Positions 51,187 to 63,908 are shown, counted from the first letter of the stretch. The stretch: 64,000 nt of DNA from Kryptolebias marmoratus (GCF_001649575.2 NC_051443.1:15618670-15682669); one strand, 5' to 3'. Numbers and translations are program-made. The notes: a model not told the origin generated them from the sequence alone.

Positions 51187-53266
51187 ATTGGTTTCATTTA
51201 TTCAGCTGGGTGCACATAACTGATGATCATGAAAGACAACCGGCTCATTCTTCTTTCTTTCTCTCTTTAATGCGTGGATGAAATGAAGCCCTAATGTACA
51301 ACAGGTGTGCCCTCTACACAAGGCTATTTTTCCCTTTTAATCACCTTTCAGCTAAACTCAAATGAACTGAATGGGATGTCTCTGTTGCTCATTAAATATG
51401 AAAGACAAAGAATTCAGAAAGGACATAAAAGCATTAGCAATTCCAAATGAGCAAGATTTTTGACCAGTGTTTAACTAGTTGAAAAAGTGCTAAAGTAATC
51501 AGATGAAAATCTAAAAATATACATGTTAGAGTTAGAAATAAAGAATTACTTATAACAATAAATCTACTCCACAGGGCACTAAGGTCTAAAGTTTTGATCA
51601 ACTATTATTTTATCTTTAAAGTCTGTACCCATAAGGAATTAAACAAGCTGAGAGGGAACCTAAGAAAAATCATTTTGAGTAGATTTCCCTGGGCACTTCT
51701 TAAAATGACCAAAGTGGGACACTGTAAATTTACACACAGCTGCCAAACACCTTCACTTAAATCAGAGCAGTCAAAGCCAAATAAGTACTGTAAGATCAGC
51801 CACAGACAAATTCAAAGGTGCTGTATTTCATTTTAACAACCACTGAATGTTGCATTAGATGGCCATCATCTCAGACCAGAGCAAACTGAACAAAAACTGA
51901 AGCCAGAGTAAAGCTGAGGCGTGTTTACAGTTCATAGAGTTTCTCGGTCTGCTGGAAACCAGACTAAAGTCAACTGTAGTCTTAAAAATGACAAGTTTCG
52001 TTGTTTTTATTCAGTGTAGGAAAAAAAGAGGTTGCCTCTAGTTCAAGAAACCAGATTTCACTCTGCAATCACACTTTTACAATTGCCACGTGGGAGGTGA
52101 TTCTGTCAGTTTCAGTAATCACGGCGAGGAGCATCAGTTTCAAAAAGAACGTGCAACAACATTCACGATCTTTGGCCTGAATGGCTACCACAACGCAGGG
52201 TAGAAAATTCAGCTCAGTTTATTTTTATTCCCATGATCCTCACCAAAAGGTGCAATAGATCTGCAAAGGTGAAGAGCAGAAAGGAGCTTAAAAGGGTTGA
52301 TGTGAAATGCAAGAAAAAAAGGTTGCTGATAGTGAAGAACTCACCAACAGCCAGAATGTGAATCTTTGCCCACTCTCCATTCAACGAGCAGCTCAGAGTC
52401 TTTCTTTGTACTGAATGAATATGCAAGTCAGTGACTTTTGAGACCAAAACAGAACTAAAAGAGGAGTGAAATGACAGTACAATCAACAGACTGGGACTTA
52501 AACAACCCACAACAAAAGCCAGTGTCACTCTGTATCTGTGGATGAACGAATAAGTAACCATTTACAGACTCGCTGGACACTGTAAAAGGAATAATCATGA
52601 AATTGTTAAGACTGACTTCACTAGTACATCCTTATCTAAATGCATTGATTTCAAGAAAAGAAATCATAGCTTGAATCCAAGGTCAACATGGCACTTTGCA
52701 CTGTGAAATGGAAGCTGAACATGAACATAAGTGTGTCAATGAAAATCAAAAACAAAAAAGTCTGCGCTCAAGTGCCACAGGAGATTGGGGTTTTTATCTA
52801 AATCTGTTGTTTGATGTAATCATCACTGTCGCCACACCACTGATCAACGAGCACAGAGGAAATACCCGGCAGACACTATAATTAAGAGTATTAACATTTC
52901 GTTTCATTGTGGTAGCTTATAAGTAGAGTACAGCACAAAAGTGCCTGCTTTTGCTTGCAAATATTTAATCTTACCACCCGAGCAGAGCCTGAAAAGGCTT
53001 AAATTAACTAAAGCAGAGCAACTTCTTCAGTGGAGCCAAGTAAAAAGAAGCAATAAACTTGCCTGAAGAAATGTAAGCGCTACTGCAGGAAAGTGTGTCC
53101 TGTTAGACGCTGTACATGCTTGGAAGTGTGTGATGTTCACAAAGCATCTGTGATGGGAGATGTGAACAAATATATGCATTCCCATGTGTTCATGTGTTTA
53201 CTGCTTCACCGTTGGCCTGGAATGGAAATGGAAATGCTTCTGGATGTGCGTGTCCGTGAGTCTTAC

Positions 53267-53401
53267 CTGTTCGAAATGCGGAACGGTAGCCTCCCTTCTG
53301 TGATGCTGGAGCTGCTTGTCAATGTTGTCCTTCAGGCACTGACACACGCGGCGCTTCTGGTCTGCCGAATAGGCTTCCAGGCTGAGCAGGCAGTCACACT
53401 T
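53267..53401 (-). CDS. rgs3: rgs3 exon, C-terminal part of PH-like region (45 codons)
   Basis: Minus-strand exon bounded by the acceptor CTGTCTGTAG|AAG at 53401 and the donor GAACAG|GTAAGA at 53267; 135 nt, phase 0 to phase 0. It reads KCDCLLSLEAYSADQKRRVC.., which aligns without gaps to the human RGS3 segment KAECLFTLEAHSQEQKKRVC.., the closing strand and helix of the PH-like region between the PDZ domain and the linker. The acceptor tract is CT-rich (CCTCTCTCTCGCTCTG). In human RGS3 this segment is followed directly by the Met that matches the first codon of the 25194-24229 exon, so the two exons are expected to be adjacent in the mRNA across a 28-kb intron. The preceding exons (C2, PDZ, start of the PH-like region) are not recognisable up to 64000. 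Confidence 0.92.
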
Positions 53402-54689
53402 CTACAGACAAACAGAGCGAGAGAGAGGAGCAAAAAAAAGGGGGTGGAGGCAAAGATAGCGGGCAATTAGGTATCTACTGTCAAAGAAATAAAGACAAAG
53501 CAGAGTGTCCTGATGCTTGGAGAGGGCATGGTTTGAGATGGAGAGTAAATGAAGTCAAACAAAAGACTGAAAGGCAAAAACTTGTATGCATTTAGAGCCA
53601 ATGTGTCTGTGAGATTAAATAAAAGTAAGAACCTTCATAAAGGATGTTAAATAACACAGGAGAATAATTCAGGAATAAAAACTAATAAACTCTATTGTAT
53701 AGGGTTGTTCTTGCTTTTTCTGTTCAACGTTTTCATTTTGGTATCCATGCCTCATTTGAACTTCAACTGCAGATGTTATCTGAGCTTGTGCCTTGAACAA
53801 CAAAATGCTAGCTTTAGTGAAATTGAATAATGTCTCCCATCTACTCTGAGCAGAATTTGATACGCTGACAAAACGATTACGTAACCAGAATCTAAATGGC
53901 ACTCACTCCCACTGTACAAATCAATATATTACTTGGAAATACATGAAAGTAACATCTGACAACCAGTGCTAAACTGGTTAAGAGCAGGCATAGTCTGGCT
54001 TAAAACCTTTTCACTCAAAAAGGACAAAAATACCCGCTTGCCATCTGCAAAACACCGGCAAACTTTGAATGTTATCTGATCTCAGTGATGGCCAGAAGAA
54101 AAAGACAATCAAAAGTTTGGGGAGGATAGTTTATGAGTTTATGAGATAAGGAACTTATAAAGCAAAACTTAAACCAAAACTACTTTGCGCTGCAGGATAT
54201 TTTTTTTGAGTTAGTTTGTGTCATTTATATTTTATAAATACTGTTAAAAAAACAATTTATTTATTAAAAGTGTTTTTAGCTCTATCAAGTTATCGAGAAT
54301 TCTTTTTTTCATTTGAAGATTTTGCATTTCAACAGTATTGACAATAAACAAAGCATTTAAAAGTTAAAATCTAGTTATGCCAGTTGTTCTCATACGTTCA
54401 TAGATCGGTACCAGATAGTTAATATTCTGAGTAATTCATGCAAGTTTAAGATGAGCATTGTAGAAATTTGGATTACTGGTTCCTTTGTCAAAACATTTGC
54501 ATGGTTTTGGTTTCAACTCCTTTACTCCATTGAAATACACATGCACACTATTTCACAGGCATCTTCCACCAAATCAGGAGTAATATTATTTATGCTTACA
54601 TCTGCTGCTCTGATGTATCCATATTTGTTGAAAGATTACTAAAGTATAACACTGAACACTTTTTTTTTACCCGTTTGAGCCTAACTCTC

Positions 54690-55416
54690 TTTTTTAACAG
54701 ATGTGGTGAAACACCAGAGGCCTACAAACTGTTCCTTACACAGCTTCCCTCCCTGTTTACTTCAAGAAGTTTTCCATATTGTTGAAATATACATGTTTGT
54801 TCAAGAATGCATCACTTGTTTTGGGTTATGTTGCAGCTGCTTTTGACTGTGCTGTAGAGCCTGTTCCTAAACCTCTATCTTTCCATCCTTTCAAACTTAA
54901 GGAAAATTTTAAAGTTCTCTTTAAAGAAAACTGTTTTTTACAGCTGCAAACCTTTCTGAATGAAGACTGCATTTATGTTAGATTTCAGTCTGTTTTTTAA
55001 TAGTACCACAGTACTGAAACAGCCCCTTTAAACATTTGTAATGATTTCCTTTGAACAGTTGATTTAGGGAACCCTGAAACTCTCGTGCCTTTAGGCTCAT
55101 ACTCATGCTTTGATATTGTGGATCACAATATTCTCTTATCATGATTTAAACAGCGTGTAGGGATTAAGGTTTCTGCTCTACAGATCAGACTTTCAGAATC
55201 AGATTTATAATAGTACCACAGTACCACAGTACCACTTGACAGAAAGAAGATTCTCAGTTCAGATAAATTAAAATTCTTCAGCTGCAGCCAAACTTATGTG
55301 CGGAACTCCTCAGGTTTTTACTTTACTCCTGATAAACTTAACATTTCCTATCATTTTTCTGCAGATGACATACAAATCTATCTACCCTTAAAAAATGTAA
55401 ATGAAAGAGTCAGCCC
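54690..55416 (+). mobile_element. Decayed L2/Rex1-like LINE, reverse-transcriptase part
   Basis: Plus-strand translation in shifting frames gives typical non-LTR retrotransposon pieces: LNEDCIYVRFQSVF, then near 55120 CFDIVDHNILLS (the FDTVDHNILL block of L2/Rex1 reverse transcriptases), then near 55365 ADDIQIYLPLKNVNE (the catalytic YADDTQIYLPL block with the first residues changed). Stops and frameshifts mean it is dead. The element continues after an insertion at 55417-55790. Confidence 0.8.
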
Positions 55417-55790
55417 GGTGGCACAGCAATGCAGTGGTTCGAACTGTTGCCTCGCAGCAAGAAGGTTGCAGGATCGCTTCCTGACCTCGGGCCATTCTGG
55501 GTGGAGTTTGTGCTCACATGAGTTTACTCTGAGTACTCAGGTTTCCCCCACACAAACCAAAAACATGCACGTTAACTTAATTGGTAACTTTAAAATTGTC
55601 CCTTGGTGTGAGTGAGAGTGTGAATGGTTGTCTCATTTGTCTCATGTGGCCCTGTGATGGACTTGTGACCTGTCCAGGGTGTCCCCCACCTCTCGCACAG
55701 TGACACAGTGAGATACACACCAGCTCCCTGCAGCCCAACAACCCAAAAAGGAGAAGCAGATAAAGAAAATGAATGGATGGATGGAGGATT
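55417..55790 (+). mobile_element. SINE/LINE-tail repeat inserted inside the LINE
   Basis: Nearly full copy of the widespread fish repeat with the blocks gttgcctcgcagcaagaagg, ggtttcccccacacaaacc, gatggacttgtgacctgtcc and a GATG-rich tail (gaatggatggatgga). It sits exactly between the ADDIQIYLPLK block and the following LINE block, so it inserted into the LINE after the latter was in place. No coding capacity of its own. Which named family it belongs to cannot be told without a repeat library. Confidence 0.75.
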
Positions 55791-56140
55791 CAGCCCTTGT
55801 TGGACCGCTCAGACAACATCAAGGCATGAACTAAATAAAACCAAACTGAGATCATTTTATTTGGATGGCCTGACTCTCTGATTGACCCTGACTCTATTTT
55901 AAGCCCCTTAGCTTTTTATAATCATGTCTTTGTGGGAAAACATTTGGTGTGAGTTTTGACAGCCTGTTTAAAGTCGACAAACACATCAGCTCAATTGTTA
56001 AAACAAGCTGTGTTCAGTTAGGACTTTCACCAGAGGCAAAACCACAGCTCTCTCTCCCAAAGATTTTGAAAAAATTGTTTATGTTTTTAATTCTTTTCAT
56101 TTTAGTGACTTACTTTTACTCTGTGTTACTCTGATTTAGC
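55791..56140 (+). mobile_element. Decayed L2/Rex1-like LINE, 3' continuation
   Basis: Resumes the LINE after the insertion. The translation shows TEIILFG (matching the KTEV/EIxLFG block after the catalytic site) and then GVSFDSLFKVDKHISSIVKT, equivalent to the VxFDSxLxFDKHIxxVVKxSFFQLR block of this clade. It then decays, with AT-rich sequence replacing the RLDYCN block. Several stops are present. Confidence 0.75.
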
Positions 56141-57442
56141 TGAATTATATGTTCCATTGCTTCAGTTAATGAACAGCATTTTGGTTTAACTTGCATAATT
56201 TGAAATGTGTTTTATAGATAAGCTGACACTGACATTAACACTGATTCACATTATTCTTTTTGTGTTGGTTTTCTTAATAATATAGAATTAAAAAAAAGAT
56301 CCAAACCTATGGTGCTCAATCACCTATTCTCTGCTTTTCCTTCACTTTTCTATTTAATAAATTCCATCTATCTCAGCTGCTCTGTTTCAGGCAGTGTCAG
56401 GAAGAAACATTTGTCCTGACATTTTTGGGCATGAGTCAAGCTATGAATAGAATTTTTTCCATTTTGTGCAAGTCTTCGGAGATTGACTGAAGTCCTCGGG
56501 GCTTGTCTTGACGCTCACTCAGCTGGTCAGCGGTGACTCATGTAGCTAGCTTATTTGCCTGTTTTCTGGCAGCAAGGGCCTTTGCATGCCCAACTATGTT
56601 GGTATCACTCGGACTGTCTCCCTCAGTGTCTCTCAATGTGCTGTCAAAAAGGAGCATTGCCGCTGTTGTTCTGGGGCTTGGCACTGAATCTGTGTCTTTG
56701 TTGGGGATGCTGATGTGAAGAAAAAGGGCAGTTAAAGCATGCATTAATGATAGCGGCGTTGAAGATTTATGCTTGAATGTACGACACAGAAGGCAGAAGT
56801 GGGAGTTAATGAGAAGAACTACATTTGGGAAAACTGGCACAAAAGGATTTTTTTTCGAAGTGCAGTAAGAGGCAAAGAAAAAACAGTTATTCTTCCTAAA
56901 ACTGAAAAAAGACATTTAGAAAGAAAAAAAAGCTTAGCTACACTTGCAATAGCATTTATAATGCTGAGCCTGACTGTTCAATTGCAGCAGGAGATGATGA
57001 AATAGGTGCTTTTTGAGAGAGGACAGAAATCAATGTTGATGTTCTTTGATATCCATCATTTAGACTGAATTGGAGTCTATAAGGGTACAACAAAGCCTAT
57101 AATACTTGAACACACACAAACAACTAGCCTCTGGGTGAACTGGTACCATGTTGCTCTTAGTGAAAATCTCACTTTTCTAAGATTAGCTTTGTTCTCATGT
57201 GAAAGCTCTGCATATTCTACATGTGGTGAAAGGTCATAAACACTTACAAAAGCTCCTAAAAAGCCCCAGGGTGAAGTGAAAAATGCATCGCCATCAAACT
57301 AGAAATAATGATGTACCCACTGCTTCATGAATAGCAAACGTGTTGAGGATATTGCTTAGAATGCAACGCTGTGAGCTTCAGAACCAATAAGAAAAAGATG
57401 TGGAAAAACAACGCAAGGCTTTCTTGGAAACCGTTGCCTTAC

Positions 57443-57517
57443 ATGATCAGATCTTTGAGTCAACACTCCGCTGTCCAGCATCAGAGAAAACACATCTGTC
57501 TTGAAGAGTTCAGGGTC
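57443..57517 (-). CDS. Candidate small internal exon (25 codons)
   Basis: Minus strand shows CCTGTTTGTAG|GAC at 57517 and GATCAT|GTAAGG at 57443, enclosing 75 nt. Only one of the three frames is open, and it is the phase-0 frame required to sit between the 63134 and 53401 exons: DPELFKTDVFSLMLDSGVLT.. ending ..RSDH. The pyrimidine tract is weak. No similarity to RGS3 is recognised, and placing it inside the PH-like region of the long isoform would disrupt the domain, so it would have to belong to an alternative N terminus. It may be a chance frame. Confidence 0.22.
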
Positions 57518-57752
57518 CTACAAACAGGAATGCACCTGCTATGACTCAGACACATAAACACACAACCCAGTCATACTGTCTCTACACAGCAGCTGTCTGA
57601 AATCTCAAGTGCAAGCTTGATGTAGCGCCATATTTAGCAAACTGACAATTAAAAAATAAAAGCATAAATTCAACCAGCTGAGACAGTGATTCATTTTCAA
57701 ACACAGGTCCCAGAGCTGCAGGAAGACTTCCATCCTTAATCTGTCAAAGAGA

Positions 57753-57770
57753 GGAAGTGTGTGTGTGTGT
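57753..57770 (+). repeat. TG microsatellite
   Basis: Short TG run following a CT-rich minus-strand tract. Confidence 0.8.
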
Positions 57771-60700
57771 TAAAACAGCAGTCTACAGTGTAAATATGAA
57801 TCGCACATTTCATTATTCACAACACTTAATAGCATCAAATATTCTTTGTCTTAAATGACTTAAGTTCCTTTTACTGTTAATGATACAAGAAAATGTTCAG
57901 TGCTCTGACTGATGTACTCCCCCCCCCCTTCTTTAATTATAATAACATAAATGTACATGATTTTTGTTTATTTCTATAGGTAATATTGCGACCATTTCCA
58001 TGCTATAACTGCTTGTTTTTTGAAATAATAGCATGTTTTTATATTTAAATGTATGCCAATATTTTTATTCCGACGTTTGCCTTATGTCATTTATTCTCAT
58101 ATAATATTGAAACTTGCAAATTATTCTACATTTGTAGTTATTTTCATTACCTTATGTTTAATCTTTGTTTCGTAAAATACTCAGAGACACTTGCCCTTGT
58201 CTTTAAATGCTGATGTGTCAATTAAATCAACTTGAGATGCAACATTTAACTGTTCATTTAGAGACTTGTACACTTAATCTAAAATTTGCTGTCTAATTTA
58301 TATTCCAGTATACCAAATCCTAATGGTATCTAAATGCCATGAAAATGGAATAATGCACTATTTGTCAACTAATATGCATTTACAGTGGATAGCTACAGCT
58401 TCACTTGAAAGAGATAAATATGAATTAAGGGCAGACCAACAACTTTATTCTGAACTAGTTAGATCAATAAATAAATAAAAAACATTGACAAATACCAATG
58501 TTGCACTTTTAGTCACATTTTTCCAATCCTAAATACAGTGAGGAAAAGTTTGGACAAAAATGGATAAAATCACCAGCTAGTATTGTCCTGCTCTGATTAA
58601 CTCAGTGTGTTGACAGTGAAGGTCACATACAGTAAGTCTGAGTGGGTGTACATAAAAGCACAGAGCTGTAATGTCAAAATATTTAACAAGAACCTAGCTG
58701 GGGGCACCAATTTAATTGTCTGCCAGAGCAAATCAGACCCACATTTGGTCCCTAGCGGTTGTTAACTCGGACCTTACTGGTAAAATATTCAATTACATCA
58801 TATTAAGTAATCAGCCATGTATATAAACTGTTGACAGCTTTCAGAATTTAAAGATTTAATTATCAGTTCACCTTTCTTCATTGATTTTTACCCTAAAAAA
58901 TACTTTAATTGAATTAAATTGAATTGAAATTAATGAAATGATGGCAATATTTGGACTTAATTATCTTCCATAAAATGCAAACAACTGAGTTTCGCTAAAT
59001 GTGAATCCCTATAAATGTGTGGCAGCGGATATTGAGGATGTTCATGTTTTTATTATTTTGCTTCTTGACAGCATCCAGTCAGTGGCTCAGGCTGCAGCTT
59101 TGGAAGCAACATACTACTCTTTTCCGGGATCATCTGTAATTTGTCAGTTTCAGGAGCTGAGTCAGGTCACAAATGAAGCCCCAGTTAATGGAATAATAGA
59201 GTGAGTGTCTTATTAATAAAAATGACCACCTAAAGAACCACATTAGCTAAAATATCTCATGGTTCCCTTATTTCTACATTAGTACACCCCTGTTTATAAA
59301 TCCACCCCTCCTTGAGATAAACATAAGAGCTAATGAAACCAAATTCAATGAATGGCCACTGGTCTGCCATGGAGTGGCTAAAAATACAGGCAGCATTTCC
59401 CCTTAATCAGATTGATTAAAGTGCTCCTTGGTTGAAGCCCTCCCCCTGAGCCATCTGGCAGATGAGTTTTTCAGTGTGTCTGCTGTCAACACTGCTCACC
59501 TAAACTGCCTTAGCACAGGTTTGCATGGCTTCAGTGACAGCTGAAGTCACTAGCATTTTTTTCTCCACCTTGTCCGGTAATAATGACCCAGTTCTCCCAT
59601 GTGCCATATGAAAGATTCAAGCACAGTTTGGCACTTTCTGGAAACAAGCCAATACTTTTGCATTACTTTGAATTAGATGAATATTCCTGTTTCCAGTTTG
59701 AATTCCTAATTGTTTTTGTGGTAAAACACAAAAGTAGAAGATGGCAAAAAAAAAAAAAAAAACAAGATATTGACAAATTTCCAAGGCTTAAGACATTGAA
59801 ACATTAAAACCTGAAGGGATTCTTAATATCTGCAGGTGTGAGATTTGCTGCTGGGCTTTATCTTTTAGGCCCCAAATGCTCAATACTTTTTTTTTCTAGC
59901 TCTAACTCAATCCCAGGCATCATTAATCACTGCTTCTTGTGCAACCATTACGGATGAGAATTTGCCTCTGGCATTCCGATAAACCTTTGTTTTGTGATTT
60001 ATTGAGTCGCTCCATTACGCTTTGAGTCTACAGACGAAAAGCACATATGGTTAATTTTTTAAAGTAGATAGTAGGAAGAACAATAAATACGGAAAGCTTC
60101 CTAACAAATGTGCTCACAACAAAACAATTAGTGCACTAAAATTTGTAAAACTATCTTCAATGGGGCAACAATCATCTCTTATAAACAAAAGAAAATGGCA
60201 TAAATGAGGACATATTGGTACCAAAGCAAACAATATGATTAGGTGAGACTACAGCACTGCTTGTTGTGTTTTAGGGACTTTATAAATCTCATAAATAGTA
60301 TTATTTAATTGTTTTCTAAGAAACACAATGCGGTAAACTGAAAAATGTTAAATGTGTGTTACGTCAACTATCATACGGAGCCATTTTTCTCAGTAATTGA
60401 AAGGTTTACATACGCTGTCACAACATCGTCATCAGCTATTAGTCATGGCCCGTACACTGGTGCTGAACAACAGTGAAACTACCTAAACTTTTAGTGGTTA
60501 AATGCTTTTCTCAAAGTGGTTATATTCCCAATCATTTCTCTACGATAAGCTAAGCCACTGAGGCTTTGTGACTATAGCACTTAATGGGTGTATGGCTGCC
60601 AAGTAGCAAGTAAACAAGAGCTAATGGTGCTGAAGCAGCTGGCTACATCATCATCTCACTAATGTCACTGGATGTCGAAGCAGCTTATCCTTTCTTGTCC

Positions 60701-60939
60701 TATTGTCTGTCCATCATTTCTGGATTACTTTCTTCTCTGTTGTTTTTGGATTCCACTTTTTATTGCAGCTATGGTAGTCATGCGATGCTTTGGATAACTG
60801 TTCCAGACTAAAACATCTCCTGAAGTTATTTGCACCTAATTTTTGTGAAGATGTTCATGAAATTATGTTGACTTAAGAGACTTTTAAAGCATTAGTTTTA
60901 CATTTGTTTTGGGAGTGAGGTGTCTACATTTGTTAGTTT

Positions 60940-60995
60940 TGTGACTGGCTCACAACCTGTCTAAGTTGTGCCCAGCCTTGGGTCAAATGTGACAG
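60940..60995 (+). mobile_element. Possible short fragment of the same SINE/LINE-tail repeat
   Basis: gtgactggctcacaacctgt followed by ctaagttgtgcccagcc resembles the ggactggcgacctgtccagg block of the family. It is too short and diverged for certainty. Confidence 0.3.
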
Positions 60996-63133
60996 CTTGG
61001 ACCAACTACATACTGAAAGCTGATCTTTTCATGGGCTTCAGTCTCAATATCAGGATCATATAGAGCAATTAATGGCCAAGTTGCACGTTTATTATAATAT
61101 TCCAGACTGAAAAGCAATTTCCGCTTGACTTGGTGGCTTTCCCACACTCTCTGGTCTATTTCTGGATTGTTTGCCTGGTTTTGAGCTCCAAAACCGCCAT
61201 GAATAGAGCATGTAGACTGAAGTTCTTGGCACGTGGCCTTTCTTATGGCCACCAGGGAGTACAATAAGCACATGACAGGACCTACAGGACACAACAAGCA
61301 CTGGTTCTAAAAATGTTTCACTCTCATTTGTCCCTTTTTAATTTTTTGTAGTTTAAAAATACTTTTATCCATATCATTACTCAGACATAGAGGTCAGTGA
61401 TAATTTAGCATGTGTTTTGTCTTTTTATGTGTATCAGCGCACAAACACAAATGTAGCTGAAAATTTGAGGATACATACAGAAATTTAAATGTGTTATCCA
61501 CTTCTCTATGTTATTTCCATTTAGTTAATAGTTGTAACAAGGTTTTTACAGTTAAAACAAGTAATAAATGCACCTATGGAAATACGTCAAATAAATTATT
61601 AATTTCGCAGTTACTTTTGAAAATTTCCAGTAAGTCTATAAATAATTCAGATGGGGATGACCACTTGTCCTGCACCTGATGGGATAGGGAGTTAAACCAC
61701 AATTTAGTACAGTTTATGAGGACACTTTGTACCTGTCATGGATCCCAAAGCAATCATTTTACTAAGATGAAGTCCTTTAAGTGATTAGATTTAGATATAT
61801 AGCCAGACAGTTCTGCCAATCCTGGCAGGCATATTACATCGGGCAAGTTGTGGCTCGGACTGTGGGAAGATGGTATATCTCAGGTCAATTAAAGCTGGGA
61901 GAGACTTTTCCTGCCTTGGCACTGTTATAGATAGATGCCATAAAGTAGGTATTTTGCTGACAAGAGCCCCTGGGTGCAGATCATTCATGCCATGCCTTGA
62001 GACTTAATGTGACAGCTTGTATGTCATGCAGTCAATGATGCAGCTGAGAGCAAAGAGAAATTTAAATGGATGTAGAGTTGCAGAAAAAAGTGCAGGTTGA
62101 GACCTACAGAATTGGTCGGTTGTAGCTTATAAAAAAATTTAAAAAGCACCCATAGGGTTTCTTCTTGTAGACATTCAAATAATAAAAGGTCTCTTTAAGT
62201 AACTCAATCAAAACTTCTCTGTTATTTACTGGCTTCAAACTTCACATAATAAACCACAAACAGTGTGACCTTTAACTGTACGGAGCACTCGCAAAAATAC
62301 TATTTGTATGCAAGGAAGTGTCCTACGTTAGCCGGATGACAGAGCACCCTTGGAGTTTCACAGATTACATACAAGCCACCACACTGTGATTTCACCTAGT
62401 TTGGCAGAACATCTGCTTATCTCATCTCCACTCAATCATCATATCTCTGTGCCGCATCAAGTTTACACAAGATAATTGTTATTTCTGAGCCAATAACTCC
62501 TAATCGAACATGATTTGCATGGCAGATTCAAGAGCAAGACAGCATATAGTTGACCAGTGAACTTTTTATGTGCAAAATTAGGTAGGTATTTTGAGTCACT
62601 GCTACAGCTGTGCTTTAGTAAGTGGAGATTATTCATGATTTTATTGTCATTAGTGAGGGCCGCATTGTGCCAACTGGATACTAATGGCAATTTCTTGGAA
62701 ATGATGGTAAATGAGTGACCATAGACTTAATGGAAATCTCAGCTTTCACTTGTGGAAAGCAAATTATCACCCATTACTCAAATCCCTACCCACATCATGT
62801 AAATTTAATAAAGATCCTTGTTGTTTAATAATGCAAAGTGTATTTTTTTTATAAAAGTACAACTCTAGCAAAGTCATAAAGCTGTTCTCTTATAGCCTAC
62901 ATAAAACCTTTGTCTTATCATATAGAGTAAAATTACAGACAAGAATGTCTTTCTCCGACTTTATGCTTAAAATCAGTTGAAGCTGTGAAAGATTGCATTT
63001 TGCTGAGAAAAAGCAACACCAACTAATCAATATCTGTTGTCCTTAGCTATTACTTTCATTCAGTTAAGTTACAAAGTGGGAACGGTACAAGTTTCTGTCT
63101 CTAAATCGTTTCTAAGTGCACTCTAAGACTTAC

Positions 63134-63226
63134 ATCTCCACTGTCAGAAAGCAGGTGCTGTTGAAGAGAGCTTGCTTCCCTGACAAACCGTCTCTTAAGC
63201 CCAACTCGGTCAGCCAGGTTTCCCAT
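63134..63226 (-). CDS. Candidate alternative first coding exon (MGNLADRVG.., 31 codons)
   Basis: The minus-strand ATG at 63226 (GTCATGG context, G at -3 and +4) opens 31 codons, MGNLADRVGLKRRFVREA.. to ..LLSDSGD, ending at a near-perfect donor GAT|GTAAGT at 63134 in phase 0. The upstream sequence is purine-rich with no acceptor, and an in-frame stop lies about 80 bases before the ATG, so it would be a first exon with its 5' UTR to the right. Phase 0 is compatible with the rgs3 exon at 53401 and with the candidate at 57517. The peptide is hydrophilic and protein-like, but I do not recognise it in RGS3 or elsewhere. A 31-codon open frame can occur by chance. It could also belong to another gene. 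Confidence 0.35.
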
Positions 63227-63908
63227 GACCACTCTGTGATGACCCAGATGGACTTTACTGGTCAATAATCTCCCAGCTCGTCTCTTTACTCTATACGTTT
63301 TTTCCGTTTACTTCCACAATGCTATCTTTCTTCCTCTCTTCCTTCCTGCGTCACTGACACACTTACAGATACCCAACAGACACCGGACTTTCCAGACACA
63401 TAATTGCACCTCCCATCCCCCTGAACGTGTACACACACGTCTTTTTTCACAGAAATCTGGGTTAGATCAGTGCCATTCTGAGCAAATGCTAAAATAGGAT
63501 GACCTCCAGCTATGGAGGAGAAGGGCATGAGGAGACAAAAGGGAGGAGAGCAGCCTCAGAAAGTGTCAGAGAATGAGAACGTATGAGGACAAGTCTGAAT
63601 GAGTTTACAACTTCAAGATAAGTTTCTTCTAATTGTGAAGGATGTAGGAGTGATTTTGCCTCAGTTCAGCTGCTTAAAATCAGGAAAACAATCTGTCCAA
63701 CAGAATGCTTCCAAGGTTATATTTAACCACAAATATGAACATAACATGTGGAAGAAAGTCCTTAAATAGTTAAGGGATACAAAGTGGTGAAAAAAAAAAA
63801 ATAGTTCTCTTTCAACATTCGTTTCGGTATCTCACTATGGGACACGCCCCCGCGCCTGTCCCCCAGAAGCTCTATTACATTACGCCAGTCCTGACTGGCC
63901 GACAGAAG

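Larger units (their letters stand above)
25195..53266 (-). other. rgs3: rgs3 intron of 28 kb
   Basis: Separates the PH-like exon from the 322-codon exon. It holds a T/A homopolymer palindrome at 25.9 kb, a MITE-like element at 28.6 kb, tandem copies of a dispersed repeat at 30.5-31.0 kb and more at 44.5 kb, a low-complexity repeat at 31.9 kb, CT and GA microsatellites at 37.3 and 38.15 kb, a CpG-rich patch with a candidate 5' exon at 41 kb and a LINE 3' tail at 50.1 kb. No gene on the opposite strand could be recognised. Confidence 0.6.
53402..63133 (-). other. rgs3: rgs3 intron or upstream region
   Basis: Upstream of the PH-like exon in minus-strand sense. It carries a decayed LINE interrupted by a SINE-like insertion (54.7-56.1 kb), a TG tract at 57.75 kb, a poly-C run near 57.92 kb and a candidate small exon at 57.44-57.52 kb. 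The exons for the first part of the PH-like region, PDZ and C2 were looked for and not found; they may lie beyond 64000. Confidence 0.5.

Noticed and set aside
57660..57738. Minus-strand acceptor CTTTGACAG followed by IKDGSLPAALGP..
   Set aside because: Good pyrimidine tract but no adequate donor; two frames are open and neither resembles RGS3.
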